Assembly (NCBI GenBank): GCA_039707465.1
Contig: CM077648.1
Location: forward strand, 23,498,119 to 23,562,118
DNA from: Rhabdophis nuchalis
Taxonomy: Eukaryota; Chordata; Lepidosauria; Squamata; Natricidae
DNA: 64,000 bases
Reading direction: 5' to 3'
The position numbers were made by a program, and so were the translations under genes. Under the pieces are notes generated by a model. The model was not told the origin of the DNA. It was given only the letters and a program-made list of their open reading frames with translations, and did not search any database. This document shows positions 23,001 to 33,394 of the stretch, piece after piece. Each line of letters begins with the position of its first letter. The first letter of the stretch is position 1.

Positions 23001-24519
23001 AGATCCAGAAGGAGAACCCCAAAGTAGTAAACGAAATCAACATTGAGGACCTCTGTCACACTAAGGCAGTGTACTGCAGATGCTGGCGCTCTAAAACAGT
23101 GAGTTGTTTTATTGAATTTGCTATACCCTTTTTACTTAAGGTCATTCATGTCTCTTATGCTATAGAAAACTTCGCTTCTTTTAAAGGTCACGATTGTGCA
23201 TTTCAGGGTAGAATGCTCTTGCAGACTTGTTTATCATTAGTGAAGAATTAATACTAGTACTACTGTGTTTCCCTGAAATAAGACAGGGTCTTATTTCCTT
23301 TTGACCCCCGAAATAAGCACTTGGCCTTATATTCGGGGAGGTCTTATTATTTTTGAGGTGCAGGAGGCAGCGAGTGTACCCACTTGACAGCTGCTGCTGT
23401 GTTGCAATATTTTCGGGGAAGGTTTATTTTAGCACATGTGCTCAAAAGCCCAATTGGGCTTATTATCCAGGGAGGTCTCATTTTCAGGGAAACAGGGTAA
23501 ATATCTGCATTTTAAAAACTATTCTGTAGTAGAAAAACATTTTTGTCCATTGTCCTCCAGGATCATTGGGAAAGTGATGCCTGAGAGCTTTATATATGCT
23601 TTTGTGAACACATAAATTGCATGGACATCTAGCTTGGCCCTGGTAGCTTGGCAAATTCACGTGTTTACCATGATTTTAAAGCTCTTCATTTAGATTCTGA
23701 CGTGTTGCTGAACTACAAGGGTGAATTTGCTGGAGAAAAACAGCAGCTATGATTTGTCCATTTTATTTAACTAGCATGCCATTCCATGGTTAGGATAACT
23801 CTTATAAATCATGTCGTTATGCCATCTGATAATAAAGCATAACTGAATTTGGATATAGAGCCAAATAATATTATGATCTTGTTATTTATGATTTGACGTG
23901 TTCAAATTGGCAACTATGACTCATAGTCATAAGCAGAATCCACCAATTGAAATCTCAAAGTAATGTGGTTTAGTAATGTGGTTTAGTAATGTAGATATTT
24001 TAAACCAAGCCTATTGTGATTTTTAAACAACACTTTATACCTTAACATATGCCATGCCAAGCCAATTGTTGAGGTTAAACTATATAGGAAAATTTTTGGA
24101 CAGAATATATTTGTAGCTGTTCATTTCTGACCACTTCTCATTCCGATTTAAGCCATTGTTTTAAAGCATACACATTAGATGCTGAATTTGTTCAATGTCT
24201 CTTAGTATTTGTGATGTATAAAGCATTATTTAGTCATTTAGATTTCAATTTACATTTTGGATACTTCTTATCCTTGGTGACTTATTACCCACTAGCCTAC
24301 CAACCTCATCTGAATATGTATTGTGTTTATTAATGTATTTGAGGGTAACCTGTCTTTAATCTCCGTTATAGTCTTAAATCCATTAACATTCCAGGTCACC
24401 TACTTTTGCTCTGTTTGTTTTTGTTTCAGTTCCCTGTCTGTGATGGCTCTCACAACAAACACAACGAATCAACGGGAGATAATGTGGGCCCTTTAATACT
24501 CAGGAAAAAAGAAGTCTAG
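13910..24519 (+). CDS. CISD2: CISD2, CDGSH iron-sulfur domain protein 2 (three exons)
   Basis: Joining 13910-14012, 22884-23098 and 24430-24519 gives 408 nt: 135 codons and a TAG stop, the length of human CISD2. The protein is a NEET-family [2Fe-2S] protein of the ER and outer mitochondrial membrane, involved in Ca2+ homeostasis, autophagy and lifespan; loss in humans causes Wolfram syndrome 2. Visible features: an N-terminal targeting segment, a single membrane helix at about residues 38-60 followed by PKKKQQK, and the CDGSH domain with all four cluster ligands, Cys99, Cys101, Cys110 and His114. All introns are GT-AG and phases agree. The start GCGCCATGG has a strong Kozak context. A broken copy of exon 2 lies at 31249-31914. 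Its neighbour on the right, SLC9B1, matches conserved vertebrate synteny. Confidence 0.98.
14158..14294. mobile_element. fold-back hAT MITE in CISD2 intron 1
   Basis: Palindrome with the same core as the 12.7-kb copy, starting CAGGGTCTGCAAAG. Flanks GCTTAAGT (14150-14157) and GCTTAAGA (14295-14302) match at seven of eight positions. It lies only 145 bp past the exon 1 donor. Confidence 0.83.
14655..15300 (-). mobile_element. CR1 LINE fragment interrupted by a MITE
   Basis: Reverse-strand CR1 C-terminal sequence ([16 protein letters not shown] reading near 15020-15060). It is split at 15091-15217 by a fold-back MITE and resumes with TAGAGTCTCAACATCTTTTT. Confidence 0.82.
15091..15217. mobile_element. 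fold-back hAT MITE with perfect TSD
   Basis: Palindromic element beginning CAGGGGTGTCCAAACTTGGG, flanked by an exact CTCTAGAG duplication (15083-15090 and 15218-15225). The CTCTAGAG target was part of the CR1 host sequence, as other CR1 copies in this window show. Confidence 0.9.
15300..18100. other. CISD2 intron 1, mostly unique
   Basis: AT-rich intronic DNA. A weak LINE-like 3' remnant may lie at 16090-16460 (GAGAAGGCCCACCTCCTCGG and nearby phrases). I see no exon. Confidence 0.5.
18104..18334 (+). mobile_element. tRNA-derived SINE
   Basis: It begins GAGCTGCGGTGGCGCAATG, with a box A-like segment, and carries a box B-like GGTTCTCACCGACTC about 65 bp later. These are followed by the TCAGCCTTCCATCCTTCCGA body and a 3' part ending in TATATAAGTCTAAGTATTATT. 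This structure is shared by abundant squamate tRNA-derived SINEs. It is not a functional tRNA gene. Confidence 0.75.
18658..19004. mobile_element. hAT MITE with 8-bp TSD
   Basis: It starts CAGTGATCGCTACC and ends GGTTCGCCATCACAG, imperfect inverted ends, flanked by exact CATTAGGA repeats (18650-18657 and 19005-19012). The interior is rich in GTGTGCGTGCA-like tracts. A relative is at 28235-28684. Confidence 0.85.
19018..19710. repeat. left end of duplicated unit, copy 1
   Basis: Starts with GTTATGGTTTAAAAGACTAAGCC and aligns by eye with 29.47-30.5 kb through several hundred bases, including the AAAGAATTCTACTGCA segment at 19499 and 30144. It is CISD2 intron 1 sequence. Confidence 0.8.
19951..21975 (-). 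mobile_element. L1 element lacking ORF2 (half-L1-like)
   Basis: The insertion is bounded by an exact 16-bp target duplication CCACCCATTGCTTCTT (19935-19950 and 21976-21991) and has a poly(A) tail (poly-T at 19951-19969 on this strand). In the L1 sense it holds a CpG-rich 5' UTR (about 21975-21104), ORF1 (21103-20255), then only about 285 bp before the tail. ORF2, normally more than 3 kb, is absent. The complete termini mean the RNA that was copied already lacked ORF2, or lost it during copying. Confidence 0.85.
20255..21103 (-). CDS. L1 ORF1 protein, 282 aa
   Basis: An uninterrupted 282-codon frame. Residues 1-90 are heptad-rich with many Glu/Lys/Leu, consistent with the trimerising coiled coil. 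Residues about 92-190 resemble the L1 RNA-recognition-motif domain ([10 protein letters not shown] at its start). The following segment with [15 protein letters not shown] and [18 protein letters not shown] resembles the C-terminal domain. ORF1p is the RNA-binding chaperone of L1 ribonucleoprotein particles. The intact frame suggests a fairly recent insertion. It belongs to the mobile element, not to the host gene set. Confidence 0.85.
   Translation of the reverse strand: MAQEAALVNLEQRMASLETSMQTLILEIKAQRAENSTFKKELLDTRKQVLENTQKTEELEGGLEGAKGEIKNVSNEVGEINGHVSRIDMERMTYFLRFQNVLEESGECLPDLMSTILADYLQKPKDEIRGDIDLAYRINSAYARINEVPREIHVKFVRRSTREEILKAQREKPLTYQRETVTILKQIPRKIRDSRKKFSFLSKTLFDHGIWFKWMTPEGMLVFWEGGRVRIKTVAEAEAFLKKHSSALGEDPGGTEGVTAPPAGGQGGEKEDTIAKRLRSKK
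22016..22340. mobile_element. hAT MITE, 325 bp, perfect TSD
   Basis: Ends CAGGGGTCCCCAACC and GGTTGGGGACGCCTG are inverted repeats, flanked by exact CTTTAGAG (22008-22015 and 22341-22348). It is inserted in CR1 sequence that reads continuously when the element is removed. The large element at 10957-12264 has the same ends. Confidence 0.9.
22884..23098 (+). CDS. CISD2: CISD2 exon 2
   Basis: Encodes the rest of Val35 to Thr106: the membrane helix, the PKKKQQK linker and the first part of the CDGSH domain with Cys99 and Cys101. Acceptor TGCTCAG at 22877-22883, donor GTGAGT at 23099. The intron sequence just upstream has a weak pyrimidine tract. Confidence 0.98.
23262..23500. mobile_element. MITE with inverted ends
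   Basis: The left end TTCCCTGAAATAAGACAGGG and the right end TCTCATTTTCAGGGAAACAG are inverted repeats. A second copy begins at about 63938 and runs off the right edge. It lies in CISD2 intron 2. Confidence 0.72.
24430..24519 (+). CDS. CISD2: CISD2 exon 3 (terminal coding)
   Basis: Encodes residues 107-135, including Cys110 and His114 of the cluster, then TAG at 24517-24519. The acceptor is TTTGTTTCAG. An ATTAAA at 24632-24637 is a possible weak poly(A) signal; the true 3' UTR end is not clear. Confidence 0.98.
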   Translation, partial: FPVCDGSHNKHNESTGDNVGPLILRKKEV

Positions 24520-24735
24520 CAAATTCCTAAATATGCTGTGACTGAAGGGAAGGCCACTTGTATATGTCTATGTCAGACTTTCAATCTTGTAATAATCACA
24601 GGGTTATATTTTAGTATATTTTTTAGATTATATTAAATTTATACTTTGTGCTAGATGTTTGGTGATGTGTTTTATATGACAAAAATGTACTATATCTATG
24701 CTTTGTAATCATAGCAAAATTATTTTTCCCTAAAG

Positions 24736-24860
<125 letters not shown>

Positions 24861-26585
24861 CTTTATTCTAACTAATATCAACACTATAGATTTAACAGAG
24901 TTTAAACCAGTTGTCCTCCCAGATTGCCACAAAACTGGGAATTTTTTGAGGTTGTCAAAGATAGTAATGATTTTGGTCCTATGTGGGTTTAGGAATTTGC
25001 ATGCAAGCCAGTAGTTCAGTTTGAACATTGAGTGCGTACAGGAATCACTTTTATACAGAACTCCAGATAGCCTTCCTTGAGAATGATTAAGACATCTACA
25101 AACTAGTAACAGAGTGTTTTCTGCTTTTCAGAAGTGATACAGATTGTATATAATTGGCTTGTTCGTGATTTATACATTATGGCATTATGTATTGATATTT
25201 TGAAATATAGAACAGTTCAATCTGATAACTGCCTATTTTATTTGCAAAATTCATGATGTTGAGTAATAACTGGCTGCATTAAATGAACTATAGTAATTAA
25301 ACTATTTGCTACTTAACTACTCTTCTCTTAAACAAATTAGTTCATGCTACATGAACAGTATTGCACCCTGAATTTGAAATAATCTAATGCTTTCCCCCAT
25401 AGTTTCCCATTCTTCTTGGTCTGTATATCTAATCTACCTGTACATCTTGTACATAGTTAAGATCAGATTCCCATGTGCAAGAGTAACATTAGGTGGTCAT
25501 GGTCCACATTTTACATAGTATTAAGCTGTATGTTCTGGAAAATATGAATTGCTCCAAAGGACCCACATTTTACATAGTATTAAGCTGTATGTTCTGGAAA
25601 ATATGAATTGCTCCAAAGGACCCAAACAAACAAGGGAATAGCAAATGATGCTAGATTAAGGTATATACTAACTATTTGTTCTGTTGAACAAATGGACTGA
25701 AATCAAAACATTCTTTGACATTGTATAGTCACATAAAAAGTAAATTACTTTTCTCCCTCCTTCTGAATCTCAAGGATTTCTTCATGAACAGAGCCCAGTT
25801 TTCTAACAAAGCAGTTTATATTGTTAGTTTCCTATCTGTTAAAGAGGTTGTTTATAAAACTTAAAATTTACATTTGGTGTCCCAAATAATTCCATTAATT
25901 CTGTAAGTCCTTTGTCTGCATGCATAACATAAGAATTATTGCTAGAAATATACAAATGCTTACTATCCGTTTCTTTCTAGAGAAAAATAATGCATTTCTG
26001 CTTAAAGAAAAACACACAACTGAGTATTATTTTCTATGATCGCTTTGTTTTTAAAAAATCAGTGTTCACATTTTTTGTATTTCTGATCATGGGGAACAAG
26101 GATCGAAATGTATGATACTGGACAATGATATGAACTATGAACTGGATGAAATTCCAGCAGGTTACAAAATGACAAATAAGGTAAACAAATATGTACCAAC
26201 TCCCAGAATTCCTCAGCCAGTCCACACATTTTAAATTGCCAGGTTGAAAAACACTGATCTGAGATATCTACGTGAGGAAAAAATGTGGGCAGCTAAGCCA
26301 ATGAGCCAGTTATCTACTATGATTTTTACTATCACTGAAATGTTCTCTTCCAACATAACAGGAAATATTCAGCTGGTAAATAATGATGAAGAACTGAGTT
26401 GTGAGATGTCTCATAAAAAAGATCCCAATGCAGTTTTTCTTTGAAGGAGAGAATAATTTCAAGAAATGCCACCTTCAATGCTATTTTCAAACCTTTCTCA
26501 AACCACCAGAACAAACTTCAAGAGTTCTGGGAGACTGATAAATGAAATACACAAGAAAACCCAGTGCCAAGTATATTACTTATTT
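24861..26585. repeat. duplicated unit copy 1, downstream of CISD2
   Basis: No gene. It aligns by eye with 32.16-32.88 kb, with extra sequence here. Anchors include the GAAGTGATACAGATTGTA segment at 25132 and 32432, and the GGAGAGAATAATTTC segment at 26446 and 32740. Confidence 0.78.
25504..25621. repeat. perfect 59-bp tandem duplication
   Basis: Two identical adjacent 59-bp copies (25504-25562 and 25563-25621) beginning CCACATTTTACATAGT. With no differences between the copies it is recent, or a sequencing/assembly artefact. Confidence 0.93.
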
Positions 26586-26589
26586 TTAG

Positions 26590-27457
26590 TGACTCCATCT
26601 ATCTCTATAGACATCTTGCCCCTGTGGATGGGGCGTGCAATTTGGGTGTCCTCCTGGATACCCGGCTGTCTATGGAAGAGCAAGTGACAGCCGTGGCCAG
26701 GAGGGCGTTTTACCAGGTTCGCCTGGTTCGCCAATTGCGCCCCCTATTGGATCGGGACGCCCTTCGCACAGTCACTCATGCCCTCGTGACATCCCGACTG
26801 GACTATTGTAACTCTCTCTACATGGGGCTTCCCTTGAGGTGCACCCGGAGGCTTCAGTTAGTTCAGAATGCAGCCGCGCGAGCTATTATGGGGACCACCA
26901 GGTTCACCCACGTTACACCGCTCTTGCGCGAGCTGCACTGGCTGCCTGTCGTCTTCCGGGTGCGCTTCAAGGTGCTAACTATCATCTTTAAGGCGCTCCA
27001 TGGCTCGGGACCTAGCTATCTGCGGGATCGGATCCTGCCCCATACATCCTCACGACCGATTCGCTCCCACAGAGAGGGACTTCTCCGGGTGCCGTCCACT
27101 AGACTTTGTCAGCGGGCGGCGCCCAGGGGAAGGGCTCTCTCTGTGGCGGGCCCGGCCCTCTGGAACGACCTTCCCCCCGATATTAGAACGACCACGGACC
27201 TCCGCTCCTTCCGTACGAAATTAAAGACCCATTTCTTTCGACTGGCCGGCCTTGGATAGTCTCTCTGTCTATAGATTTTAAATGTATTTTAATGGGTTTT
27301 AATTTTTTAGCACGGGATAACATTGTTTAATTGTGTTTTAAAGTATATATTTCTGTATCTATTGTTTATATTGTTTTTAGTCCTCCTGTGCACCGCCCCG
27401 GGTCCCTGTGGGGAGAGGGAGCGGTTAATAAATTCAAAGTTATTATTATTATTATTT
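26590..27457 (+). mobile_element. L2-like LINE, 5' truncated
   Basis: The frame up to 27259 encodes the LINE C-terminal region ([20 protein letters not shown], then [17 protein letters not shown]). It ends in a TTATT-type tail at 27436-27457. It lies where the paralogous unit carries SLC9B exons 9-11, so deletion of those exons and this insertion affect the same interval. Confidence 0.85.
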
Positions 27458-27459
27458 AT

Positions 27460-28855
27460 ATCTAGCATCCAGCCGGGCCAGTGAGTTACATGCAAAAGAC
27501 CAAGTTGCCATCTTTTTCCAAGGTTTTCCATCCGTCCAATCCGGTCTAACAAATTGGACATGCTGCAGATAGTTTTATGTGCTGTAGCCCCTGCCTTATG
27601 GGATATTCTGTTCTTGGATATTAGAACAGTTCCCAACCCTATTGGCTTTTTTGCAAAGCTTTAAAAATTTGTCTATGTACTTGCATCTGGGACTCAGAAT
27701 GTATTAAGGGCCCTAATACTTGGCTTTATGTATTTATGTATGTGTATTGATAATCTGATATTTGAACTTATTTATTTTGTGGGTATTTTTTTATTATTTT
27801 AATGTTTTTAATTGTTTTGTTTAATAATTTTTGAATTGTAAGCCACCCAGAGTCAGTTGAGTTGGGCAGCTACAGAAAATTGAATCAATAAATAAAACAT
27901 CACTTCTAAGGGGGGTGGGGGTGGGAAATCCTTGCCTTATTATATAGCAAATATTTTGAACTGGGAGTAAATCCTATTGTGTAAGAAATCTTGTACCTCT
28001 TGATTTCTGCCTGATATCCCCGACCTGGATTTGGGCTATTCTTCTGAGTTTTCCTGTTAAAAACACACACTTCAGGCAAGTTTCTGTTTTGTTACATTTT
28101 TGGTCAATGTTTTATCTTTTCAGCCTGGAAGCAAAACTGCTAAACTCCACAGTAGGTTTGTGTGCCTGTAATTGAAATTTGAAGCACCGCAGGTTGTCCT
28201 GGCAGCAAAACAAATACCCAACTTTGCTGTAGACCAGTGATGGTGAACCTTTTTGTTGTTGGGTGCCAAAAATTTGAGGGTGCATGCGTAACAGCACATG
28301 TGCGTGCCAGCACTCATAATGCAAAGAGCCCCCCCCCACATGCACAACCTCCCACACACACACACACACACACTCTCCCCCCACGCGTGCCTCCAAGCTG
28401 AGCTTGGTAATTCCTCCAGGGGGGCTGGGGATGGCCATTTTCACCCTCCTCAGGCTCCAGGAAAGCCTCCAGAAACGAACTTCCTGTAGGTGTTTTTGCC
28501 CTCCCCAGGCGCTGGAGGCTTTCCTGAAGTCTGGGGAGGGCAAAAACAGCCTCACCCAACCCCTCTGAAAGGCTGAAAATCAACTGGCTGGCGCACACAT
28601 CCATGCTGGAGTTGATGGCTCGGGTGCCAGCAGATATGGCTCTGTGTGCCACCTGGGGCATGCGTGCCATAGGTTCGCCATCATAAGGACACTATGTAAT
28701 TAGGGGGGGGGATAATATAACTGTTACCGGACCTGCCATTCATTATCAATGCAAATAAAAATGCTGACGTGTGAAGATTAAATTAAGATAGTAAATAAAA
28801 TGTGTGTCTGTGTACATGAAATAAACTGAGAGTATATATTTGGCATGAAGTCCCA
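27460..28855. repeat. duplicated unit copy 1, SLC9B intron 8 sequence
   Basis: Aligns by eye with 36.38-37.27 kb (SLC9B1-like intron 8), for example GCCCCTGCCTTATG at 27588 and 36413. It is interrupted by the MITE at 28235-28684, which the other copy lacks. No exon. Confidence 0.8.
28235..28684. mobile_element. hAT MITE with a paralogous empty site
   Basis: It starts CAGTGATGGTGAACC and ends near GGTTCGCCATCA, imperfect inverted ends. The duplicated sequence at about 37080-37110 reads straight across the position with no insertion, so the element arrived after the segmental duplication. Confidence 0.8.
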
Positions 28856-28857
28856 AC

Positions 28858-29040
28858 GCTGGCTGGGGAATTCTGGGAGTTGAGGTCCACAGGACTTAAA
28901 GTCACCAAGGTTGAGAAACACTGATCTAGAGTGAGAGCAAAGCACTGATCCACCTACTTCTAGCTAGCTGGCTGGGGAATTCTGGGAGTTGAGGTCCACA
29001 GGACTTAAAGATGCCAGGGTTGAGAAACACTGCTCTAGAG
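28858..29040. repeat. two tandem half copies of the fold-back MITE
   Basis: The GGCTGGGGAATTCTGGGAG segment with its GTTGAGAAACACTG end occurs twice, about 115 bp apart. These are half-elements of a related non-palindromic family. Confidence 0.75.
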
Positions 29041-29469
29041 TGACCCTTTTGCGTATTCATGTTAGATGTGGTTTCATAAAATTGCTTCTGCTTTTTTAGT
29101 AAATGTAAAATCAGTAGTATATCAGTACTAGTAGAATGGTACAAAAGTTTTCATTAAAATTATGGTTTTTATTTATGATACTTTGCCCCATGATATGACA
29201 TATATCAAAGGAGAATATTTCTGATCAACTTCAGAAGAACTATTTTGGGGTGATGATTATGTATTCAATAGAAACGTGGTAGGCAGCCTGGCTCCAGATG
29301 ATTTTCCATTCTACTTTCCTCTCCTAGAATAGTCCCTGCATTATCTCACAATGTTGTACCCCAAATAAAAGAAACAAAAAAAAATCTAGCTTTCTTCTGT
29401 GTCTAGCTGCCACCCTATTGGGCTTGTCTCACTATAGCCCAGTTATGGTTTTATTATCAGTGAGTTTTG

Positions 29470-31240
29470 GGGAAATTGTTATGGTTTAAAGGAGTAAGCC
29501 TACTTTTAAATCATGCCAAAAACGTGGGATGTATTTTTATATAAAGAATTATAGATTATTGAACAAGAATGAAAGGACATTATTGGAAAGATACTATGTT
29601 CCCTTTCTATTTATAAACTCACTTTTTATCAATTTATTCGAAAATCTTAATCTTTATTCTGTGAGGTTAGGTTGTAATATGTTTAAAAGCTATTTATTAT
29701 GTAAGTCTGACATGCTTTTGTTTCTTTTCTTGTTTCTGGTCGGTTTTTGAGTCTTCCCTTTGCTTTTCCCCCATTTTGTTTACACATTAAAGTAATGAAA
29801 CAAAAATATGCTAGATTACAAATTATTTGCCCCCCTTTTAGCTTAATCCAATGTGTTATGTGGACCAAAAGAAAACAGCAGCAAAATAGAACTTGGAAGA
29901 ATGCACTGCATCTTTTTTTGACATACTAATTAGAGTGTCTTTGTATGACAAACAACTTTGATTATCTGTTTTTATATTTTCCTTTCTTCTTCCTTGTTTA
30001 TTAATGTTGGGCTTCAGCAGAAAATGGAGAAATTGATTTCTACTTCATTTGATGCAAGATGAAGAAGCAGGAAAGACTGCTAGTTTTGGCATTGCATTGT
30101 GTTATAGTTTTATTTTCCTGCTCTCATTTCCTGTTTCTGTTCCAAAGAATTCTACTGCAATGTACCATATCATCCCCAAGTGACTCTGCTTTTTATACTT
30201 AAATTGGTGCTATCATTTTGCAATTTGTATCTCTTCTCTGCAGAGGATATGTGACTGCCAGACAGAGGGAAATATCTGTCTCCATTCAAAATGCTGTACT
30301 GGAAGTACATGAAGTCCTTTTTTCATGACCACAATTGGGACCAGCACCTTTGTTATTAAGCAAAGCAATTTGTACAGTAGAAAATTATGTGACCAAAATT
30401 GGGCTTTCTCAAAATTGACAAGATTAATCTGTTTCACACATTCAGTTTTGTTTCCTCCTAGCCACTCCCCATAGCCTTTGGAATGCTAATCCTGGCACTG
30501 GGAGAATCAAGAAGGGGATTATTATTTGTATATACATTAATTGGAGAGGAGGAGATCACAAGAGAATCAACAGGCACACAACATCGAAAGCAATGCACCG
30601 GTTCCAACAGCCACAAGCATGCTATACAACATCCCAGTGTATTTCCCACCTTGTAGTTTACTCTGTTGTAATCCCTTCCCCTCCAGTCTTTCACTCTGTA
30701 AATTGGGGGAGGGAAGAAAAAAAACCAGATCAAGCATGACATCATCTACTGGCTGTAATCATGATTAAAATTGATTAAGGTTACGTCAGAATAGAAGGCC
30801 TGGGATGGTTTACACTAATAAACATTGGTATGGATAGTCTGCTTAACACAACATGCTAGGATGTGTTTTCTCTTAACATGTTCAACCCCGAATTCCCCAA
30901 TACATTTTAGCCTATCATGTTCTTTTATTATGTAAACCCATCTAGGAAGGAAACACTAATAAGTGGATGACTTAACAAAATAATAAATCCACATTACACA
31001 TTACAAATAATCCATGGAGTGACCATAACAGCAAGGCTTCCTGTCATCACAGCCTTCTTGTTTTCTATTGGGTGTCACTGTTTTGCATTTAGTACCGCCA
31101 ATTACATACATCTTATCAGAATAGTGTGAGACTGTGCTGCCTGAGTTTGTAATCTGTTCTTAAAACAAAAGCACTTGGTAATGAAAGATAGGTTGAAACA
31201 TGTTGCTGCAGACTATTGCTCTATCATATGGTTGTGGCAT
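29470..31240. repeat. duplicated unit copy 2, CISD2 intron 1 side
   Basis: Counterpart of 19.02-19.71 kb plus the last few dozen bases of CISD2 intron 1 (AGACTATTGCTCTATCATATGG). The CR1, L1 and hAT nest of copy 1 is absent. A stretch of roughly 140 bp at about 30282-30425 is present only here. CISD2 exon 1 has no counterpart. Confidence 0.78.
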
Positions 31241-31248
31241 GTACTCAG

Positions 31249-31914
31249 TGTCAGAATGGCTGCGGTTATTGCTTTTCTTGGGTGTCCTTGCTATGTTGAG
31301 ATATCTAGCTATTTGCCCATTCCTTCCTAAGAAGAAATAGCAGGTGGACATCTTAATAATAATAATAATAATTTATTTTATATACCGCGTCCTCTCCCCA
31401 GGGGGACTCGGAGCGGTGCATAGGGAAAACATTAAAACACATAAAATATATACATAAATAAATACAATAAATAAAAACAGATTAAATCTAATTGTCCCTG
31501 CACTAAAATTCCCATTTTTAAAATTAACGTTCCCTAACCCCTAAGGTAGAGACTAACCTAGGCCGGCCAAGCAGAAAAAGTGTGTTTTTAATTTCTGACG
31601 GAAGGAGCGGAGGTCCGTAGTTGTTCTAATATCGGGGGGAAGGTCGTTCCAGAGGGCTGGGCCCACCACAGAGAAGGCCCTTCCCCTGGGCGTCGCCCGC
31701 TGACAAAGTCTAGTGGACGGCACCCGGAGAAGTCCCTCTCTGTGGGAGCGAATCGGCCGGGAGGATGTATGGGGCAGGATCCGATCCCGCAGATAGCTAG
31801 GGATTAATTGATTAATCTCAAAATCCAGGAGAATTCCCAAATAGTAAATGAAGTCAACATTGAGGACCTCTGTCACACTAAGGCAGTGTAATGCAGATGC
31901 TGTGAGTAGAAACA
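31249..31914 (+). pseudogene. CISD2 exon 2 pseudogene copy, LINE-interrupted
   Basis: The acceptor region and the opening [20 protein letters not shown] mirror CISD2 exon 2, but the frame stops at TAG 31338-31340. An L2-like LINE fills 31354-31803, and the second half ([17 protein letters not shown]) meets another stop before the Cys99/Cys101 pair. Flanking intron sequence is duplicated too, so this comes from segmental duplication, not from a processed mRNA. Exon 1 and exon 3 are missing: homology skips from about 23.25 kb to about 24.87 kb of the parent. Confidence 0.95.
31354..31803 (-). mobile_element. L2-like LINE 3' fragment inside CISD2 pseudo-exon
   Basis: A short (AAT)n tail, the CCTCTCCCCAGGGGGACTCG motif and the C-terminal coding region ([20 protein letters not shown]) in reverse orientation. 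It is very similar by eye to the fragments at 9992-10425 and 54024-54690, suggesting one recently active subfamily. Confidence 0.9.
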
Positions 31915-33100
31915 GTGAGTAGTTTTATTGAAGTTCTTTCATTTGTGGTATTCTTTTTACTTAAGGTCATTCTTGTTTCTTATGATAGAGAGTGACTCTT
32001 TTAAAAGTCACGATTGTACACTTTGAAATAGAATGTTCCTGCTGACTGTTTATCACTAGTGAAGAATTAATAATTTAACTTTTGCCAGAACTAGTGCTAT
32101 TTTCCTCAAAACTGCAGGAATTGTAACAAATATTAGTTAGATGATAGACACCTCTATTCTAAATACAGGTGCCATCTACACTACAGATTTAACAGATTTT
32201 ATATCAGCGGTCGTGCCAGATTGCCAGAAAACTGGGAAGTGATTTTTGGAGGTTGTGAAAGAAAGTCATGAGTTTGGTCTTAAGTGGATTTAGGAATTTG
32301 CATGCAAGCTGGTAGTTCAATTTGAACATTGAGTGTGTACAGGAATCACTTTTATACAGAACGCCAGATGGCCTTCTTTGAGGATGATTAGAGATCTACA
32401 AACTAGGAGCAAAGTGTTTTCTGCTTCTCAGAAGTGATACAGATTGTACATAATTTGGCTTGTCTGTGATTTAGAAATTATGGCATTATGTATTGATATT
32501 TTGAAATATAGAACAGTTCAGTCCGAGAACTGCCTATTTTATTTGCACAATTAATTATGTTGAGTAATTACTGGATGCATTAAAGGAACTACAGTAAAGC
32601 TAGTTATGGGCTATGATTTTTACTATCACTGAAAATGTAACAGTAAATCAAGTACCATAGTTATAAGCTGATAATGTAGAACTGAGTTGTGTATTGGCGC
32701 ATAAAAAAAGGTCCCAAGATACTTTTCCTTTCCTTTGAAGGAGAGAATAATTTCAACAAAGGTCATCTTCAGTGCTAATGTAAACTATCTTAAACCCCCA
32801 GAACAATGCTTCGAGAACACGGATAAATAAAATACACAAGAAAACTCAGTGGCAAGAATATTACTTATTTTGCTTGGAAAAACAAAGTTAAGATCTAAGC
32901 CTTCCGTTTTGAAATTGATTTTTTTTCCATCCACCAAGAGAATCCATAGATACTGGCCAGAAATGCTGAGAGAACAAAGTATATTTTTATTGTATAAAAT
33001 ACAGGATTGATCACAGTTTTGAAAACAAAGCATCATGCAGTACTATGATTTCATTGTTGCTCACACAAGGAATAAATGTTTAATTTGATCCATAATTATA
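31915..33100. repeat. duplicated unit copy 2, downstream part
   Basis: Counterpart of 23.1-23.25 kb and 24.87-26.58 kb. No gene until the SLC9B terminal exon. A TTTATT at 32986-32991 is an AATAAA on the - strand and a possible poly(A) signal for the SLC9B1-like gene. Confidence 0.7.
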
Positions 33101-33166
33101 TTTCCATTTCTTTTCTGTTTAATCTCAAACATCAGAGAGTTAAATAATCTGAAATTAAAATAAAGT

Positions 33167-33394
33167 CTAAGTTATCTCTTCTGAGGGAAAAGTGCCTATT
33201 GCTAGCTCATCTTCATTGCCTTTGGTACTCTTGCGGAGAAGTCTGGGTCCAGCCAGTCCAATTATCACAGCTCCAGCAGGAGCTGTGATCAAGATTGCAA
33301 GGAAAGCTATTGTCAAGATGTACAGGCCATATTTTTCTAGCATTTTATCTTTATAACCTCGTGCTGTATCTAAGGCAACGGAACCAATTGCAGC
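33167..33394 (-). CDS. SLC9B1: SLC9B1-like exon 11 (terminal)
   Basis: Residues 440-514, from [17 protein letters not shown] through the [18 protein letters not shown] helix to the polar tail and TAG. Acceptor CTGCAG. Confidence 0.95.
   Translation of the reverse strand, partial: AAIGSVALDTARGYKDKMLEKYGLYILTIAFLAILITAPAGAVIIGLAGPRLLRKSTKGNEDELAIGTFPSEEIT

Noticed and set aside
28112..28290. Conserved reverse-strand reading ending FSSFASRLKR / [10 protein letters not shown] in both duplicated units (also near 36984)
   Set aside because: The similarity is fully explained by the segmental duplication; there are no splice signals or upstream exons, so I do not call it a gene.
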